This document shows positions 1 to 13,100 of a DNA stretch of 64,000 nucleotides, in pieces. The stretch lies in the NCBI RefSeq assembly GCF_963855985.1, contig NC_087097.1, positions 343,001 to 407,000 on the forward strand, read 5' to 3'. The notes under the pieces are model-generated. The model saw nothing but the letters and a program-made list of their open reading frames with translations. It was not told the origin of the DNA and searched no databases. This DNA is from Ostrinia nubilalis (Eukaryota > Arthropoda > Insecta > Lepidoptera > Crambidae). The stretch's first letter is position 1; the number at the start of each line of letters is the position of its first letter. A program made the translations under genes and the position numbers.

Positions 1-91
1 GGCGGGCACACGCGCGTTGGGAGGCTCCACCGGGTGGGCACATCTGGGTCGCTCACACTGACAGCTCTAGTTCCAAGGCTTAGTGAAGAGT
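1..91 (-). pseudogene. Third partial copy of exon m, cut by the window edge
   Basis: This stretch matches part of exon m and its upstream junction (compare 1020-1110 and 840-901) with more substitutions. It was separated from the neighbouring copy by a LINE insertion (92-741). Only this fragment is visible, so the full number of copies is unknown. Confidence 0.55.
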
Positions 92-741
92 ATTCGTTGG
101 ATCGCCTTGTCAACAATGCCATTCGCTTTATTTTCTGTCTCCGTAAATATGACCATATCTCCGCTTACCGTTCCCAGCTTCAATGGTTGCCACTCCCACT
201 TCGACGCAAAGTCAGAAATCTCTCTACCCTTTTTTCAATTCTAAATGATCCCAACTCTCCTTCATATCTTAAGTCTCAGTTTAATCTTCTCAGCTCTACG
301 CACTCACGTCAGCTCCGTTCCTCCAACAAGTCCGTTCTCTCCACCCCTCTTCACCGAACTGGTTTTCTCTCCGACTCCTTCCGTCTCCAGGCCATAAGGC
401 TCTGGAACTCTCTGCCTGAAGAGACCAGGCAAGCGTCTAGTAATTTTTCTTTTAAAAAATCTGTCCATAATCACTTCCTCCAAATCATTTCATCTTCATG
501 AATTATAATTTCAGTTTAACTCAATCATCTATTTTATGATATGTATTTATTTATTATAATTTTATATATTATTTATGTATGTAGCATATTTGTTTTTGTT
601 TTTCTTTCCTGCACTAGAAGTACCGCCAAACAAATTTCTTTTCTGCTCAACCCAAAGGTAAACTGGTCGAGAATGCTTTAGTGCATTAAGTTCGCCTTAT
701 GTACAAATTTATTTTGGCATAAAAGTTTAAATAAATAAATG
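92..741 (+). mobile_element. 5'-truncated CR1/Jockey-like LINE 3' end
   Basis: The insert carries an ORF2 C-terminus ending at the stop at 499-501 (SFRLQAIRLWNSLPEETRQA near its end). A 3' UTR follows with GCATTAAGTTCGCCTTATGTA and an (AAAT)n tail. A 5-bp repeat AGAGT flanks it (87-91 and 742-746). The same 3' tail family appears at 17200-17275. The element splits two copies of the exon m duplication, so it arrived after that duplication. Confidence 0.65.
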
Positions 742-896
742 AGAGTAACAGCTTTCAGGTACTCACACAAACACGTCAGTCTCAGGGTGCTCATTGGGCA
801 GGCTGGGCAGCGATACTGCCAGCGTCGCGGCGGCGGATTGAGCTGGCGTACATCTGGATCACTCGCACCGACAGCTCTAGATCCAAAGCTTAGTGA
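742..896 (-). pseudogene. Partial tandem copy of exon m plus its donor
   Basis: It repeats the 3' part of exon m, the donor and about 45 bp of intron, but has lost roughly 70-80 bp inside the exon and carries several substitutions, so the frame is broken. The splice donor GTGAGTACC is intact. It directly adjoins the intact copy, and together they form a tandem donor-side duplication. Confidence 0.6.
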
Positions 897-921
897 AGAG
901 TGACAGCTTTCAGGTACTCAC

Positions 922-1116
922 ACAAACACGTCAGTCTCAGGGTGTTCATTGGGCAGGCTGGGCAGCGATACCGCCAGCGTGGCGGCGGCGGATTGAGCTG
1001 GCGACAGGCGAGGCGCGGGCGGCGGGCACACGCGCGTTGGAAGGCTCCAACGCGTGGCTACACTCTCACTGCCGTACATCTGGGTCGCTCGCACTGATAG
1101 CTCCACTTCTTTTACC
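922..1116 (-). CDS. DLEC1: DLEC1-like exon m: start of ASH repeat 4
   Basis: The acceptor is TTGTTTATCAG|G and the donor is TTTGT|GTGAGTACC. The 195 bp split as 1 + 64 codons + 2. The peptide starts VKEVELSVRATQMYGSESVA, an ASH-type opening, followed by a Pro/Ala-rich stretch and NEHPETDVF. Two degenerate partial copies of this exon lie further downstream (742-896 and 1-91). The gene must continue left of the window. Confidence 0.7.
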
Positions 1117-4100
1117 CTGATAAACAATATGCCTTGTTAACCCTAGAGTAGTCGCGCCTTTCCGTGAAACGTGAGTGCTCGCGTATGAGCATTTTGCCGC
1201 CCTAACTTAAAGTCCGGTTGTGTGTCAATTAACAGTTTAAAAATATGAAAATCAGTTAAAAATGATAGAATAAAGCATACACTATTAGAAAATAACGTTT
1301 ATTAAAGATTTGTGGTTAAAATTTAAAGAAAAAAAAATATTTTGGAAATGTTAGGAAATATTTATAGAAATCTTAGAAACACTATTGTTTTTACCTACAT
1401 ACATCATCAAATATTAAACTTATTAGCACATTCAAAGGTTCTCCTTACATATGACATGTGCTTCAACAAAACAGGCCTGTCACATGTGCATTTAATGTGC
1501 GTTGCACAGTAAATTTGCACAACTATTGCACCCTTGGCACATCATCTTCAGATTCTGCCGCAGATTGTTCTATAACAGTATTGTAATGACTATGTTTACT
1601 TTCTTTATAACTTTAGTATACATTTTCCACTAATTTTAGTGCACCAGCTTCTTCGAAATCCGACATGTTCCTTGTTTTTTCATTTTTTGTATTTTACGTG
1701 AATTTTACCGAAAACGACATGAAATAAATTAAGCACTAATAGTAATTATCAATGTTATGACGTCATTAATGTCAAAACAACATTATACGCAATAAAAATT
1801 AATAATCTTCCAACTACACTAAAAACCAGACACACAAATTTTACTTACGTCAGTAGTCGCGCAGTGAGCAATTTGCCGCAAAACGTGACATACGTTCAAC
1901 AATCGTTCTCTATTGCCGTCACCTGCGCACTAAATTTCTTCTAATTTCTAATACATGGAGGTGAAGTATGGGGAGGCAGCTACTGAAACGCTTGACTTTA
2001 ACAAACGCATCGTGTAGAAAATAACTCGATTTTTTTGCCGAGGGCGGCAAAATGCTCATAGCGCGAGCACTCTAGGGTTAAAGTCAATTATTGTAAGGTA
2101 CAAAAGCCGAACATAATGCTATGGTTATAACAATCTCTCAAAGCGAGTAAACCCAAAATAATAGAGCATTCTACATCACCAATCAATTGAGAAAGGATCA
2201 TAAAGCTTTCATGGTTATGGAAAACCTTGGGGGAGGTATTACCAGTATTAGGCGGTTATCACACCGCGCCGCGCTCCGCCGCGGAACGCGGGACGACAGA
2301 TTTAATTATAGTAATCAAGTACCTCAGTTTGTATAGAAAACACGCGCGGCACAACACACTGACAACGCGTCGCGCGGGATTTTTTATATGAAATCACGCG
2401 CTCCGCGGCGGAGCGCGGCGCAGTGTGATAACCGCCTTACATTTAAAACATTCTCGTACAGAATTAACACTTTCAACATAAATTATCATCTGGCTGAAGA
2501 GTTAATAAGCCCACATTTTTGGTAATTACTTGAAATACGAAATATTTCCTGCGCCTGTTGGGGGAATAATTTATTTATTTATTTATTTATTTATTAACAC
2601 CAACAAGACATACACCATTTTAGACAATATTATACATGCTTATATAATAGGTTAAGTGCTATCTTAATTATAGGCGTTACACAAAAGAAATTGAATTAAC
2701 GTAGCACAGAACATAATAATCTCCAATATCACTTAAGCTTCAAAACAAGGCGATTTATTTAAATTAGCACCGAACAAAACACATAAATTTCTCCAAAATG
2801 AGTCAATAGGGGAAACATAAATGGATCTGCAAGCAATTAATTACGGAAAGTATTGGAAAACAGTGCTGAGGCAGCGAGAAACAACCCGATATTCAGTGTT
2901 TAAACTTATTGTGTGTACGAGTATTTTTTCGTAATTTACAGAAAGCTACATTACCTACATTCCCATATTATTGATTACCGAAATTGCTACTGGTAATTGC
3001 ATGCATTCATTCATTCATTGCATTGTATTAATAATTATTACAAGTAATATTACTATAGATATTTTGACTAAAATTCAAATTTTTATGACGACGTTTGCAG
3101 TTTAGTGGCTGCAGCTGCTGGTGGTGATTACAAAAGTTAAGACACGCCGCAGACGTGAGTGAAGTATGGCCCACCCCATAGCTGTGGTGAATTTTAGTTT
3201 TATTTTACGTGTTATAACTATAATAGCCAAAATATAACTATAAGAACCTGCCTTGTCCTGCATTAAAAAAATGTAATAAATCTTACTAGACAGACTGATA
3301 GATTACCGACCGACACGTTCCAAATCCTAAAATAATAAAATTGTATCTTTTAAACTCATACAATACCACCACTATAACATTTGCAATAAATAATTGAGTA
3401 TTTGAGTAGACATTTAAAAATTACATTCAAAATATTGTGTGAAACTTTGCACCCAAACATACATCTTTGCTATAACAGCTGACTATGTCACGAATTTCTA
3501 TATATTCTGTCGGGGTAACCAACTCCAGCTATACACGCTCCGTCGCTTTTTCAGCCAACCAACAGTTGAGCCAAATTGCGAGTTTAATACAGACAGATGG
3601 CGCCCATTTAGATGTAGATTCACTAATGTGGATACGATTCTCCAATAACGGTTAGAGCGGTTAAACTATGGACTAAGTTTGGTATTAATTCAATTTAATT
3701 TAATGGAGTAGGATCAAAATAACTGTCTCGCATTATTGGTTGTAATATTGCGGCGCGATTTTGAGAGGAAATTTAGTGTAATACTGTAAGCCGTAACTTT
3801 TAAGTCTTAATATGAAAATAATGCCTAGGCAGGCTCCGCCCCATTAAACACGTAATCTTAAATTGTGACCAGCGATGTTGGATTCATGATAAGCACTATC
3901 CATAAAACTAGCTTTTAAGAATACATATTGTGAATCTGTTTGTGGTCCAAATTAATAAATAAGTATTTTAATCGTGGTTTCACAATAATCATTTATTGAA
4001 ACATAAGCTTACGACTAAATAAACTTTTCGTGGCAAACAATCATAGGAATTTACATATTTCAACATAGGCTAGCTCAAAATCGACCGTTCACATTGGCGT

Positions 4101-7100
4101 CGCGCACCGGGAAGAAGGAAACTTCTCGAAGCTTCCGCGTGAGTCGCGAGACGCGCGGGGGGACTGCCTCGCGCCGATTGGCCGAGGAAAGGGCGCGGCA
4201 CCATACTTCCGCGTGATTCGCTAATAGACGAGATAGCGTGATAACACTAACGTTGCGTTGTTCGCGCGCGATAACGTTACAAACGTTATGAAATAGCGTT
4301 GCCGCGTTACAACCTCCCCCTCTAGTTCAGACGACGCAACGCGGTCTGGACTAGCTTAAGACTTACGCGGCCTACCTCGCCTACGCTTTTCCCTAACAGG
4401 CGGCTGGATGTGACCAACAAACGGAGTAAGTTGTGAGGCATGGTACTTCCCTAACTTCGCTCCAGACTCTCCCTCCAGGAGGTAAGTAGTGTCACTCAAG
4501 ACCCTCGATATCTTATACGGGCCGTCACGCCTAGGGTTAAACTTAGGGGTTTGACCTCGATCAGTGTCGTTCAAACCCTGGGTCTTCAGCAAGACCAAAT
4601 CGCCTACCTTATAGTCGGGCGGCGGCCGACGACCTTCGTCGGCGTATTTCTTCCGGATCGCCTGGGCTTTCTCATGAGCATCTCTAGCGTCGAGGAGTGC
4701 GGAGGACAGCTTCCTAAGGTAAGTGGTAATATTAGCAACGAACTTATCATTCTCCACAATCTCCCTCATGTCAGTGAGTGCGTCGGCAGGCGCGCGCAGC
4801 TCCCGCCCGAAGGTAAGGAACGCAGGTGAGTACCCAGTACTAGTGCACAATGCCGAGTTCATCGCAAACCTCACGGAAGCTATGTGCTCGTCCCACGACG
4901 AATGATCTCTGCCCACCAGGATTGCCAGCTGAGGTTTCAGGTCTCTGTTCTTTCTCTCCACAGGATTGGCCTCAGGATGGTAGAATGGCGTCAGGCACTG
5001 ATCGATCCCGAACGTGTTACAGACCTGCTGCATGATCTCGCTAACAAACTGCACGCCATTATCGCTTACCATCCTCCTCGGCACACCGAACCTCAGGAAA
5101 ACCTCCTCAATAAGGGTCTTGGCACATTCTACGCTGGTGGCATTCTTCAACGCGAAGAGTTCGATCCATCTACTGCAAACATCCTCGACAGTCAAAATCC
5201 ATCGGTTCCCCGCGGGTGTCTCCGGCAAGGGACCGAAAAGGTCGACAGACATTACTTCAAAACGGCGGGCTCCGGCAGGGGACTGAAGAAGGCCGGCTGG
5301 CTTGCGGTTATCAGCTTTATACCGCTGACAAGGCACACAATTCTTCACATACTCAGCCACAGTCGCTCTCATACCAGGCCAATAAAATCGTGAACTGATC
5401 CGGTGCAGCGTGCGCTCGACTCCCATGTGACCAGCCGTCGGTGCGTCATGGTAATCAGCGAGGACCTTTGCTCTCTCGCTCGTCGGTACAACTAAGCACG
5501 CGTCGTCATTCTCGTCGGATTCAGGACCACATCTGTATAAAATTCCATCTGACATCACGTAGCCGCGGTTTGACCACTGTCTCCCCCTAAAGGGTTCGTC
5601 TTCCGTCTCCAAGTCGTCTATAATCCTCTTGATCTCAGGGTCCTGAAGCTGCTTCTCGCGCAGGTCGGATGCGCTCTGAGTCGGGAGATCGACCACGGTA
5701 AGACACAGGTCACAGCTGGTCTCTTCACTGCACGCAGGTCGCGATAGGGTGTCCGCTACAACGTTGGACTTACCTGGCACATAATCGATGCGCATGTTGT
5801 ACTCTTGCAGTGTCAGCGCCCACCTTGCGAGTCTTCCGCTGGGCGACTTGACACTCATCAGCCATCTCAAGGGCTGGTGGTCTGAAACGACAACTACTTC
5901 GGAACCCTCGATGTATCCCCGGAACTTCGTGACAGCCCACACAACTGCTAAGGCTTCACGCTCTGTTGTCGTGTAGTTCCTCTCGGCGGCAGTCAGGAGG
6001 CGGCTAGCGTACTCAATGGGGCGCTCGTCGGGCCCCTCCCCCTGCATCAAAACTGCCCCGAGGCAATAGCCACTGCTGTCAGTTCGTAGCTTGTACGGCT
6101 GGGTCTCATCGGCTTGCCGCAATATCGGCGCCGTCACGAGTAGCTGTCTCAGCTGTTCAAAGGCAGACTGCTGCTCCGGCGCCCACTTCCAGCTGGCGTC
6201 CTTCTTTAGCAGCGTCGTCAAAGGCCGGGCAATCTCTGCATAGTTGGGGATGAACCGCCGGAACCAGCTCGTCGTCTGAATAAAACATTTCAGGTGCTTC
6301 AGGTTGCTCGGCGGCGGCAGGGACGTAATGGCCTCGGTCTTGGCTGGGTCCAGCTGTATTCCTCCTGGAACTATCAGGTGACCTAAAAACTTCACCGAAT
6401 CTCTGGCGAAAAAACTCTTCTCGCGGTTGATGCGCAAACCAAATAATGCGAGTCTATCAAACACCGCTTCCAGGTCCTCCAGGTGTCGAGAGTACGTGTC
6501 AGACAAGACAATCAGGTCGTCGAGGTAGCATAGCATGGAGACGTCGCCCCGGATGTTTGACTTGAACCTGTCCATAAGCCTTTGGAAAGTAGCGCCAGAG
6601 TTGCGCAAACCCATGGGCATCCGCTTAAATCGGTACGTACCGACGGGTGTGATAAAGGCGGTCTTGTCGCGGTCCTCTTCTGCGACACTCACTTGGAAGT
6701 AGCCAGATCTTAAATCTAGCGTGCTCATGAAGTTGCTGGTCTTCGCGGCGTGCAGGACATCATCCATCCTCGGCAGAGGGTACCGGTCCGGCTCCGTCAC
6801 GGCATTGAGTTTGCGATAGTCCACGCAGAGGCGTACGCCGCCATCCTTCTTCGTGACAAGTACGACGTTTGCTGCCCAAGGTGACTCGCACTCCTCAATG
6901 ATGTCGTCTCTCAGCAACTTATCCAGCTCCTGCTCCAGAAGCTGCCTCTTACCCTGTGACAGTCGGTAAGGTGGAGAAGCGATAGGCTCCTGCTTCTCGT
7001 CAGTCTTAATGTGGTGCGTCGCGAAATCCGTAGGCTTGCCATCGGGAGCGAAGCGATCAGCGTGCTCCACCAACAGCTCATTAAGCCTGTCGCGCTGCTC

Positions 7101-10100
7101 ATCACTCAGGTGAACACCTTCATCATCCCTCAGCTTCAGCTTGGTGGCCTCGACACGCATCAGCTCTGCATCGGCGGAAGGGGTAGGTACATGGTCCTTT
7201 ACAAAGGCATACCGCCGGCCTGGTGTGTCGGCAAAACTCCACGTTGCCTGCTGGATATTGATGAGAATACCTGCATCTCGGATGAAATCGCGTCCTAGAA
7301 GCGTCCTCGTATCAGCTCCAGGGATCACCATGAATGTGGTAAATATTTTTCGACCCTGCAGGACGACAGTCACGTCACCTATAAGGACATCGTGTACCTG
7401 TCGTGTTCCGTCTGCTAACCCGATCGATCGCTGCGTCTCCATGAAGCGTACGCCGCCGTCCACCAACGTCCGGTACAGCATCGGACTGGCAAGGCAGTTC
7501 GTAGCCCCTGTGTCCATGACAGCAACACCGCTATGACCCAAGATCTTGATACGGATCGTCGGTTTGAACTGGTCGAAGTCAACTCCCGCTGTATAAAAAG
7601 TAAGATTAGGGAGGAAACAAAAATCGTGAGGCTCACCCTTCACCTGGGCGGAATTAAGCTCACTACCACCTGAAAAACTGGCTTTCGCCTCAAAATCGGC
7701 AATTTCTCGAAAATTGCGTAAAACATCGGGTGAGATAGGCATTTCACATCTATCTTGCACACAATTACCACTGTGACACATTTCGGATGCGTTACCCTGC
7801 ATCCCAGAAAAGTCGCATTTGCCACTCTGTAATATGCCCGAAAAGTTCCGGTTGCCACCCTGTGTGTCCGAAAAATTCCGGTTGCCACCCTGTGTTACAG
7901 GTGAACTACGGTTACCACCCTGTGTTACAGGTGAACTACGGTTACCACCCCGTGCTGAATTAATATTCCCGGGTTTACAATTTTTAGTGAACAAATTCCC
8001 GGTTTCACCCTGTATTGTCAAAACATTCCCGTTTTCACCCTGTATGACGGGATTTTTACGTGATGAGTTACGGCGAGTTTTCGTCTTGTTACGTGATGAT
8101 AATAATGTTACGGGGGGTTTACGATTATTGTAAAAAGTACGACGGGACCCTAAAGTGTGAAGTTCCGATTGAGACTTCGGACTACACGTCTCACACTTCG
8201 ATTTGATTACGCCTTGCTGGCCACATCCATAACACCGTATTGTACTACTATTATTACTGCGTGAACTACGTTCAGGGTTGTCTTTGCTCGTGGAAGTTTT
8301 GTTATTTCGCTCACGGTTACGACAATTATCTACTTGATGACCAAATACTTTACAAAAAGAACAACGTAAACGATTACGTCCCTGTGTTTTTGCGTCATTT
8401 GAACTAGAGGGCGAGTGTGTAGGTGTGTTATCAGTTAGCGGAGAACTACTTACGGTTTTCTGGTTCGAATAGGTACCTGTGGTGCCGCGTGGACCTTTAC
8501 CTTCGTCCCCTTGCGTTACCTCGGCGATAGACTCCTCGATATCGCGGGCCCTATCCACCAACACGTCTAACGACACAACACTTTCGCGGGTTACGCGTTT
8601 ACGCACTCGTCGGTCAAGTAGACCGTAAACAATGTCAATCTGCAGACACTCGTTCAGTTCGTATGGAAGTTTAGCTATCAACGCTCTCGTCTTCGAGATA
8701 AACACGTCGCATCGTTGCTGTCCTTGCTCTTGCGCGAATATTTCGCGAAGGATTTTGTAGGCCGGTCGTGCGGCGCCGTACATGCCTCGTAGGCGCGCGA
8801 CCGCGTCGTCCCAGGTGTAGACGGAGTTCTTGACCCCTCGCCACCACACAGCTGCATCATCCACCAGCAGGATGGGGAGGCCGCGCAGCGCGTGCTCGTC
8901 GCTCACGCTCAGGCACTCCTTGTATGTAGTGACGGCGTCCAGAAATGCTTCCAAGTTGTCGGCGTCGTCCGCTCGCCCATCGAAGCGTGCCGTGCATTTT
9001 GCGAACGACCCGCCTCGAAACTGCGACTCGGATGTCGACATCGGTGGCGACTGGGGCGGTACTGCCGGCCCCGTGCTCGTCGTGCTCGTGGTGCTCAGCG
9101 TCGTCAGTAGGTTCTCGAAGAGGATGCGGTTGGCCTCCTGTTGGGACCGTGCGAAGGCCGACAGGAGGGAGGACACCTGCGACTCGGTCATGAACGGGCC
9201 CGCGGCGCTGCCGCCGGGCGCGGTCGGAGCCGCTGTCGCTTGCCGGTCGGCGCCGTGCTGAGCGACCCCTTGGTCGCCCGCGGCTGCCGATGCCGTTGCC
9301 GCCGAGTGGTCATCGTGGTCATCGCGGTTGCCTGCGACCCCACACTTGGATCGCGTCGCGGAAGCCATCGTCACTCGTAAAGTTCGAGATTGCACTGTTT
9401 TCACGCCGGTAAAAACAGGTTTCGACACGTTGCTGCACTCACGGTAGGTACTTTGCCGGTACTGTTCGTAGGTTAAGGCCCCACGTTGGGCGCCATTTTA
9501 ATCGTGGTTTCACAATAATCATTTATTGAAACATAAGCTTACGACTAAACAAACTTTTCGTGGCAAACAATCATAGGAATTTACATATTTCAACATAGGC
9601 TAGCTCAAAATCGACCGTTCACATTGGCGTCGCGCACCGGGAAGAAGGAAACTTCTCGAAGCTTCCGCGTGAGTCGCGAGACGCGCGGGGGGACTGCCTC
9701 GCGCCGATTGGCCGAGGAAAGGGCGCGGCACCATACTTCCGCGTGATTCGCTAATAGACGAGATAGCGTGATAACACTAACGTTGCGTTGTTCGCGCGCG
9801 ATAACGTTACAAACGTTATGAAATAGCGTTGCCGCGTTACAGTATTCTTTATAGGTATTTGCGAGGATTGTGTCAATTCTTGGATCGTTATCATTATTAT
9901 GAACTATTTAGTGTAAAGTAATGTCAATAGACTTAGAAATAAAATAAAGTACAAACACAAATAGCGAGCAAAATCAAGCGAAATATCTATGGGCCATAAT
10001 ATTAAAATTTGTCAACCGATAAATACATTTATGAAGCCTTTATTTATATCTATGTAAGGGCTTATTTTAACGACACTTACGCCGTCGTTATGATCCGAGT

Positions 10101-13100
10101 TGTTAGTGTTTCAGTGCGGCACTTAATTTTATATTACGACTTATTGATGGGATTTCATAAGTCATTACGATCTTTAATGGAAATATTTCCGGCTTTTGAT
10201 TCAACTGTACCTAACTATAATCACTCAATTATGTAAAAAATCGTATATCTAGTTTAGGGCAACCCGGTCACATAATTTACCATTTACTTGCTCAATCTGT
10301 ACTACATGGCATTAATCTATACTAATATTCTAAATGCGAAAGTCTGTCTGCCTAAACCACTGAACCGATTTTGATAAAATTTGGCATAGAGATAGTTTGA
10401 GTCCCGGGAAAGGACATAGGATAGTTTTTATCCCGGTTTTTGAAACACGGACGCGCGTGATAAAGGTTTTCTGTGACAGACAAAATTCCACACAGGCGAA
10501 GCCGCGGGCGGAAAGCTAGTATGAAAATAGTATATCAAATATACTATAAGATGTGTGTACACTATACCTCGTATATCTTATTTAGGGTAACCCAGTTACA
10601 TCATATACCATTTGCTTGCTCAATCTGTACTACATGACATTTAATCTAGTAATAATTCAGCAATCACAACAAATTGTATTTAGTTAATAGCATAATAATT
10701 TAATTTACCTTCTCGAGTGAGGCAGTGGCAAAATGGGAGGGTCCAAGACAAATCTGACTGGCACCACCTCCCACCACACTTCCAGTTGCGAGCACACCAC
10801 TTCGCAAACTTCACGGGACCAAGGCTAGAAGAAAACAGTGTTCATTCAGATAAGGTGAAGAAAATAGTTTTCTAACTGCTGAGTTATGAGGCCCTGAGTT
10901 CGATAGGTTTCTCGATTACGGTAAGTGAAAAATTACTAAACACACTATTACCACAGAATAAAAAAAAGTACTACGTACAGAAGTTTTACTTCGCGAAGGT
11001 ATTTAAAAAAATGTATGCTCAATGTCATTAACCCTCCGTGTACGAGGTGACTAAAAGTTACGTCCCGTACCAGGTGGGGTATGATACACCCCAATATACA
11101 AAGTGATAAAATTTTCATTCAACATTTTTTTAGATGGAATTTAATATTTAATATTGATTATTTACGTATGCTAATTAGGTTTAAGAAATGCTCTGAGCTG
11201 AAAATATGTATTATAACATTTTTATCATAAAAAAACAAAAAGACACAATTTCCGTTGTTCTTGTAATTTAGGAATCAGTTTCCTATGTATAATTTTTAAT
11301 TAGTGCCTTTAATTATGACAACCGTTTTTATTTAACAAAGTACAAGTATTTACTTATAATTTAAAAGTAAATTAAAAACTGGAAGGGATAAATTTGTTTT
11401 GATCATCGGTTTTCAATTTACCACAATTCTGATGAAAGAAAATGAGTATGCTCAATGCTTATAAAATGGGAGCGTAACAATTTTATTTATTTATAAAATA
11501 TGTTATTCCATTTCAGTAGCCCATAAATTGTATCACCAAGTATAAATTGTAGCCCATAAGTGTATGTTCACATACATCTTCGGATCTCAGTACTAAACTT
11601 CCAGATTCGCACTAAAAGTCATCTCATTTGACTAAAAGTGCTTGAAAATTTCAGATACCGTAAAAATCACGAAAAATAATATTTGTATTGAATTTTATTC
11701 AATTGACAAAGCTAAAAAAATACAAATTACATCAAAACTGTTAGACTTTTTTTTTAACTTTTTAACAACGTCCCGTACCAGGTGGGGTGTGTGACACCCA
11801 CACGCACTTTAAAGGCATGTAACTCAGTAGGTAGTCCGCTGGACTGTTTTCGCAACGCTGATCGAAGCAGCAGTGTCATAATTCCAGCTACTGAGAATAT
11901 CAAATTAGCACTTGCAAATTTTTATCATGAATAATATTAACTACTTATTTACCTCTCAGTGTCTTGAGGCAACTTAAAACAGGACATTCTGTGTTTTTAT
12001 TATTATTTAGGCAGTTAAATACTGCTCTGTATTTAGTACACCATTTTCTTTATTTTCTTCCATCATACACAAGAATACGCGTGCGTAAGTCAATGTTCGT
12101 TCGTATGTGAGGCCTTGTCGAATAGTATCCTGTAGGTGGGCCATCGTGCGTGTTTTGTTTTCGATGTAAACTCGCGGAGATGAACAGGCCTGCTATTACT
12201 CCTACATTACTTAGGATACTGTCAAAATGACTAGCATTAATACCGTTTGTTCCGGCGTTTCTTCTCAGCACTTTGACATACGTTTGTCTCGAAGCGTTGA
12301 AAGGGCCCAAAATAAATAAGGTGACATCCCCTTTTTTCTTTTTGACGTTCATAAGTGCCAAAATACTGATAAAAAAATTCGTTTTTTTATTTTGACCTAC
12401 CCAGTGCATACAGCCATTACTAAAAGAAGATTTTTTTTAACTTGAACAGTTTCTATGAAAGTGTATCACATCGTCAAAGATTAAAATCCGGGTGCGCTGC
12501 ATGCTGGACTAATTCTACATTCCGCAGCACATCCGTGGCTGCAGTTACCGTGATTTATGTGTGCGACGTGACGTATGCACAAACACATCGGGAATAAGTC
12601 GGGGTTTCGGGTAGTTTTTTGGCAGGATGCACCTTTACGACAAAATACATGACAACACTAAAACGAGCGTGCGAGTTTTGACCTACCTAGATGGACCGAA
12701 ATATTTCTACTTGACATATAAAAATCTTCAGCATTTTTATCTGTTCTCGTATAATGATAAGCTATCACTAAGGTTAAGTTTATTCGCCCTCTATGTTGGC
12801 TTTTACGGTTTACGCTTGGACTACGACTCGTAGCTGCATTGACTACGATCCAATCGCTAAGACTACGATTCGTAGTCGCTTTGCTACGACCCGTAGCCGC
12901 TAAGACTACGACCCGTAGTCGCTAAGACTACGATCCGTAGTCGTTTGTACTTCGATCTGCAGTCGCTAAAGCTACGACCCGTAGTCGCTTTGACTACTAT
13001 CCGTAGTCGCTCGGACTACGATCCGTAATCGCTAGGACTACGACCCGTAGTCGATTTGCTACGATCCGCAGTCGGTAAAACCCGTTTGTTGCTAAGACTA

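Larger units (their letters stand above)
3968..9841 (-). mobile_element. Complete Ty3/gypsy LTR retrotransposon
   Basis: The 5874-bp element has two 344-bp LTRs (3968-4311 and 9498-9841) that differ at one position I could see (4018 versus 9548). A 5-bp target duplication GTATT (3963-3967 and 9842-9846) flanks it. A primer-binding site, polypurine tract and one long gag-pol frame are present; no env-like frame is seen. Near-identical LTRs imply recent insertion. It sits in the intron between exons l and m, opposite to the plus strand and so in the sense orientation of the host gene. Confidence 0.95.

Noticed and set aside
3968..9841. Endogenous retrovirus with env
   Set aside because: The sequence between pol and the 3' LTR is under 50 bp; there is no room for env, so it is a plain Ty3/gypsy retrotransposon.
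12050..12409. 119-codon minus-strand open frame
   Set aside because: No family resemblance, no splice sites, lysine/asparagine-rich codons typical of AT-rich noncoding DNA.
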